The position numbers were made by a program, and so were the translations under genes. Shown here one piece after another: positions 54,262-58,327 of a DNA stretch of 58,327 nucleotides. Origin of the DNA: Hepatocystis sp. ex Piliocolobus tephrosceles (lineage: Eukaryota; Apicomplexa; Aconoidasida; Haemosporida; Plasmodiidae); NCBI GenBank assembly GCA_902459845.2, contig CABPSV020000008.1, positions 1-58,327 on the forward strand, in the 5' to 3' direction. A model generated the notes under the pieces. It saw only the letters and a list, made by a program, of their open reading frames with translations, was not told the DNA's origin and searched no databases. Numbering within the stretch: the first letter of the stretch is position 1; each line of letters starts with the position of its first letter.

Positions 54262-57231
54262 TTTATCTTATAAACATAGTGTTATAATTTTTCTGTGAAG
54301 ATGTATATATATGCGTATCCGTAACACACATGGATATATATATATATATATATATATAACATGTACGGAAACTTACTTTTTAGTTTTTAGTGCCAACAAA
54401 GAAAGCATGTAATATACATCTGGATAATTATTATATATGTAATAAGCCTTTATGAGAACAGTGTATGACTTAAAAGATATATTAGTAACAAAATAATAAT
54501 ACGACAATAATATATAAGTATGTATATTATTAAAAAATAGTTGGTTCATATTTTTACAAAGGATAATAATTTGATGAGCTTTATTTGTTAATTGTAAGGA
54601 ATATATTAAATTAAACAAAGAATAAAAATATAAATCTGAAAAGACATTTTGATAAGAATCGACTATATACTTATATATCTGTATAGATCGTTCTACTTGT
54701 TTGAAATGTAGTAATAATGCTGCATTACAAAATAAAAAATAAATATATTTTTTTTGTTTTTTTAATTCATTAGCTAAATTTTTAATACAACTAATTTTAT
54801 TTAATAAATAAGCTGAAATAACAAAAAATGTAATAATAGATGGTTCATACATATTATTCATTAATAACAATTTACTTAAACTATAACACATTATATAATT
54901 GTTTTCATAAAAATTCTTTTTTATATTAATTATAATAAATATTTGCGAATATAACAAAAATCTAGGAAAATAAACTGAATATTTATTTTTAGTTATAGAA
55001 ATGTAAACATCGTAAAGAGTTACTTTGTTATATATTGAATGATATAAAACAATTTTTTTATAAATATATGTATAAGGTTCTTCTTGACAATTTTCTAACA
55101 TTGTAACGTTATCGAAAAGAGGATTTACACTAGTTGGTGTTACCATGTTAGTAGTAAGCTTACTTTTATTTAGGTCATCCGTTTTGTCCACTACATTCAT
55201 TTCATGTGCATTGGCTAGCTCGACCTTATCTTCCCTTTCCATTATATCAATCTGTTTCAAAGTTAATCCTCTACTTCTTCCATTACATATTTGATTTATA
55301 GAATTATTTCTGTTTTTTTTGTCCGAATTTTTTTTTTTTTGCATATGTTTAGTGTCCTGTATGAATGTTTTACATTGTGGTGCATCTTCTATGTTAAAAT
55401 ATGTGTCGTATTGCTTAATAATAGTATTATTTACATCATATTTTTTTATTCTATTTTTTTTATTCGTAGTACATTTTGTAACATTTTGAATGAGGAAAAT
55501 AAAATAATCACATAAGTTTTTATTTTGAAATTGTAAATTCACTGAGAATAAAATAAAAACAAAAAAATATTTTAACCATTCAATTTTTTTGTGATAATTA
55601 GCTAACAAAATTAAAGAAATTTCTTTTTTTAAAGATAGTAATGAAAAGCTAAATAATTTTATAATTAATTGTGGGTTAGCAGGACACTGTAAAAATAATA
55701 AAGTAGAATATTTTAAGGATTGTGCATATAAACCTTTTAATTCAAACAATTGTATAATTACATGTAATAAATAAACACAATTATTATTTAAAAATGATTT
55801 GTTACTTATTTTTTTAACAAATTTTACTCCTTTGTTTAAGCACTTGTTATTTTTCATATTTAATAGTGCTGATATTTTTATAAAAGCTAAATAATTTATA
55901 CAAAATATTTTATAGCATTTTTTTCTTTTTTGTTTTATTAATTCTGGTTGTTTATGCATTACTTCACGTTTAATGTTACAAATGTATGTTCTATTTTTTA
56001 CATTTGTTATGCCGCAACAAGTATTGTCTTTGGTAGTTTTTTTTTTTTTTTTTTTTCTTTTTTCCCAAACAAAATTATCACTCGGAATATCTATGGTGTT
56101 CCCTTTTTTTGCCACTATTTTTTTGGACGAAAAACACCATAACTTTTTATAAATTTGTAACAAATATAACAACTCAGAATATTTTTTTCTAAAAAATAAC
56201 GTTTCAATTAAAAAAATTAAATTTTTTAAATTTGTTTGTTTGAAAAATAAAATCCTGCTAAGGAACTCCATTTTTTCATAAAAAAAATATTTCTTACAGT
56301 GTAAATATAGAACTTCTAAATATTCATAATAAAATTTATCATCATCTTTGTTTTTGTCTGATAATCCAGCTTCTATTTTTTGTTCATCATGTACACCTTC
56401 CTTGTCTTGTACACCTTCCTTATCTTGTACACCTTCCTTGTCTTGTACACCTTCCTTGTCTTGTACACCTTCCCCATCCTCTCCCTCTTCCCCACTCAAC
56501 AATTGTTTTTTACTGAGTACCTTTTTTTTGTGCGTTTCATTCCATATTCGTTTGCTACCACCTTCTTCTATTTCGATAGATACATTTGTACTAGATTGGT
56601 TACAAGTTTTTTTTTTCGTACCATTATCGTTATTTTTTTTTTCTTTTTCACAAAATAATTTTTTATATTCACAAATACTACTTTGAACACGTTTTTCTCC
56701 TTTTGCTTTTAAAGTAGTAATATATTGAAAATGTGCTAATATATTAGATGCACTTTCTGAAAATAATCTTTTTTTTAAATTTTTATTTTTTTTTTTAATA
56801 GTTATTTTTTCTTTAACAACTTTATTATTGATTATAGAACTACTGTTAATTAACTTTAATGATTCTTCCTTATTTGATTTTTTTATAAAATCTTTTGTTA
56901 AATAAGTTAGTTCTTTTTTTTTGTTTGTGTTTTTTGCTAAATTTAAAACAGGTGGAGTAGTACATATACCCTCAGGTTTATTTGAAAATACAATGTTTGT
57001 TTTTGTACTAACAGAAACTCTATTCTTAATATCAGTTTCTTTTTTGTCATTTATTTTGTCATTTATTTTGTCATTTATTGAGGTTTTTTTTATATACTTT
57101 TCTAAGTTGTTAAAGGCAGTGTGTTGTTTTGAGCTATCAATAGACGTATTAGACTTAGGGGTATAAAACTCACTTTCAGATTTGATTTTTTTATAATTTG
57201 AATAATGTTCTTTTTTTATTTCTATATTCAT
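53535..57231 (-). CDS. TPR-type protein, candidate APC6/CDC16
   Basis: Three exons join in phase: 57231-54377 (donor GTAAGT), 54061-53957 (donor GTATAT) and 53655-53535, giving 1,026 codons plus stop. The first ~290 residues are Lys/Ser-rich and disordered, with a DKEGVQ repeat. The rest is helical with TPR spacing. The block order resembles CDC16/APC6, a TPR scaffold of the anaphase-promoting ubiquitin ligase: YLEVLYLHCKKYFFYEKMEF, then NCVYLLHVIIQLFELKGLYA, then NFYENNYIMCYSLSKLLLMN (CDC16: YYNCDFKMCYKLTSVVME), then a YVTFSELTLFF unit and a PNYLILGENLCNIALKFFSE unit near the C-terminus. This is pattern matching to a remembered human protein and could be another TPR protein (APC8, APC3, or unrelated). 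Confidence 0.55.
56385..56480 (-). repeat. Coding 18-base repeat (DKEGVQ)
   Basis: Five copies of an 18-base unit (CTTGTCTTGTACACCTTC on the plus strand) encode DKEGVQ in the APC6-like protein's N-terminal region. Confidence 0.9.
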
Positions 57232-57758
57232 TTTATAAGGTTATGAATGTATTTAACTTTTTTTTTTTTTTTTTAGCATTGTTTAGCCTATATTTTTTAT
57301 TTTCGTTTTTTTTTTTTTTACCTTTTTTATTCTATTTTTTTTTTTTTTTCTATTTTTTTTTCTGTTTTTGTAAAAATTCAGCCCTTTCTTGTTGTGTGAC
57401 ACAAATTTGTGTTTATATACACATTACACACATATAAAAACGACGTGAGCCAACCAAACAATTATATAATAATATATAATAATGCATGTCGAAGTGATAA
57501 TGCGTACGCCCTATATACACATGTATATGAAGCTGGGTAACTAAATATGCAGATGGGATTAAACATAATATACTTACCCAAATCACTAACTAGCTAGCTA
57601 ATTATATTTATAGCGAGAGAAAAGAAAAGATAGAAAGATGGGAAGAAGATAAAATATGTAAAAACAATACATGAGGGAAATTAGGTCTTAGTATATAACG
57701 TAAAGCATCTTAATGCTTTTGTTACATCCATTGGTTTTGCATAATTTTCATCATCAAT

Positions 57759-57824
<66 letters not shown>

Positions 57825-57828
57825 GGAT

Positions 57829-57878
<50 letters not shown>

Positions 57879-58327
57879 GGATGATTGTCTTTTAATTAAA
57901 ACATAAAAAATAATATTTATTTAAAATTGTACACAAATAAGAATACATAACTAAATATGTTTTTTTTGTTAATACAAGCGTTTTCTGAAAACTGAAATGA
58001 AATTATGTATATGCATAGAATTGGTTAAAAAAATATATATACACATGTATGTATATATCACCAAAAATGTAATGATTTAAATAATGATGCCTACGCGCAA
58101 CGTAAAAAAGTAAATACATAGATGTATATATTTAAAATGTGTAAAGGTATATAAATTATTTATTATAATTAAAGTCTAATAAAATACTATGTAGAACTAC
58201 AAATTTTTTTATTTTAAAGATGCATGTAATAAATAGCACATTACACAAATTAACATAATTCCAGCGTGTCATAGAACAAAAAAAAAAAAAAAAAAAAAAC
58301 AAACAAAAAAAAAAAAAAACAAAAAAA
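57232..58327. other. Intergenic region at the right end of the window
   Basis: This should include the APC6-like promoter. T runs at 57260-57274 and 57308-57360, then a mixed segment (57380-57720) with CTAGCTAGCTAATTA words, then a 64-base and a 47-base poly-T (57760-57823 and 57831-57877), each followed by GGGAT. AT-rich unique sequence and an A-rich end follow. No gene is visible. Confidence 0.6.

Noticed and set aside
57713..57895. Poly-Phe open frame
   Set aside because: It is translation of two long poly-T tracts.

Overview
The window is nuclear DNA from a malaria parasite (Plasmodium) or a very close haemosporidian. The evidence is extreme A+T content, poly-A/T runs of 40-70 bases, long Asn/Lys/Asp-rich tracts inside otherwise conserved enzymes, short introns with GTAAAT/GTATAT-type donors, and a recognisable core eukaryotic gene set. 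It looks like an internal chromosome region: I see no telomeric repeats, no subtelomeric gene families, no rRNA and no tRNA. The species cannot be fixed by reading alone. One 60-N assembly gap lies at 34159-34218.

Layout, left to right: (1) 416-2167 (+), ER glycerol-3-phosphate acyltransferase of the yeast SCT1/GPT2 type. (2) 3499-4413 (-), a tail-anchored TPR protein. (3) 5740-11812 (-), which I reassembled by phase matching as a nine-exon axonemal dynein intermediate chain (DNAI1 type). (4) 12715-15135 (+), a conserved-looking protein with a RAP-like C-terminus. (5) 16404-20219 (-), a NAA60-like GNAT acetyltransferase whose ~165-residue core is spread over 1,271 residues by low-complexity insertions. 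(6) 22859-23062 (-), a small one-pass membrane protein. (7) 23858-26920 (+), an unrecognised 1,020-residue repeat-bearing protein. (8) 27954-28241 (-), EAF6/MEAF6, a NuA4 histone-acetyltransferase subunit. (9) 29321-47247 (-), one gigantic separase gene (at least 5,958 codons before the stop) that appears as two open frames only because the N gap has the wrong length modulo 3. (10) 49734-52070 (-), a five-exon RUVBL1 (pontin). (11) 53535-57231 (-), a three-exon TPR-type protein whose order of motifs resembles APC6/CDC16 of the anaphase-promoting complex.

Functionally, several genes concern chromosome segregation and chromatin: separase, the APC6-like protein, RUVBL1 and EAF6. The dynein intermediate chain belongs to the male-gamete axoneme. 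The enzymes are ordinary housekeeping ones, expanded by repeats. There is no operon logic in Plasmodium; adjacency need not mean co-function.

The most useful results for follow-up are the single-gene separase model with its mis-sized gap, the APC6/CDC16-like candidate, the NAA60-like protein lacking both glycines of its acetyl-CoA loop, a frame-preserving stop-free intron in the dynein gene, and three intergenic inverted repeats that could encode structured RNAs.
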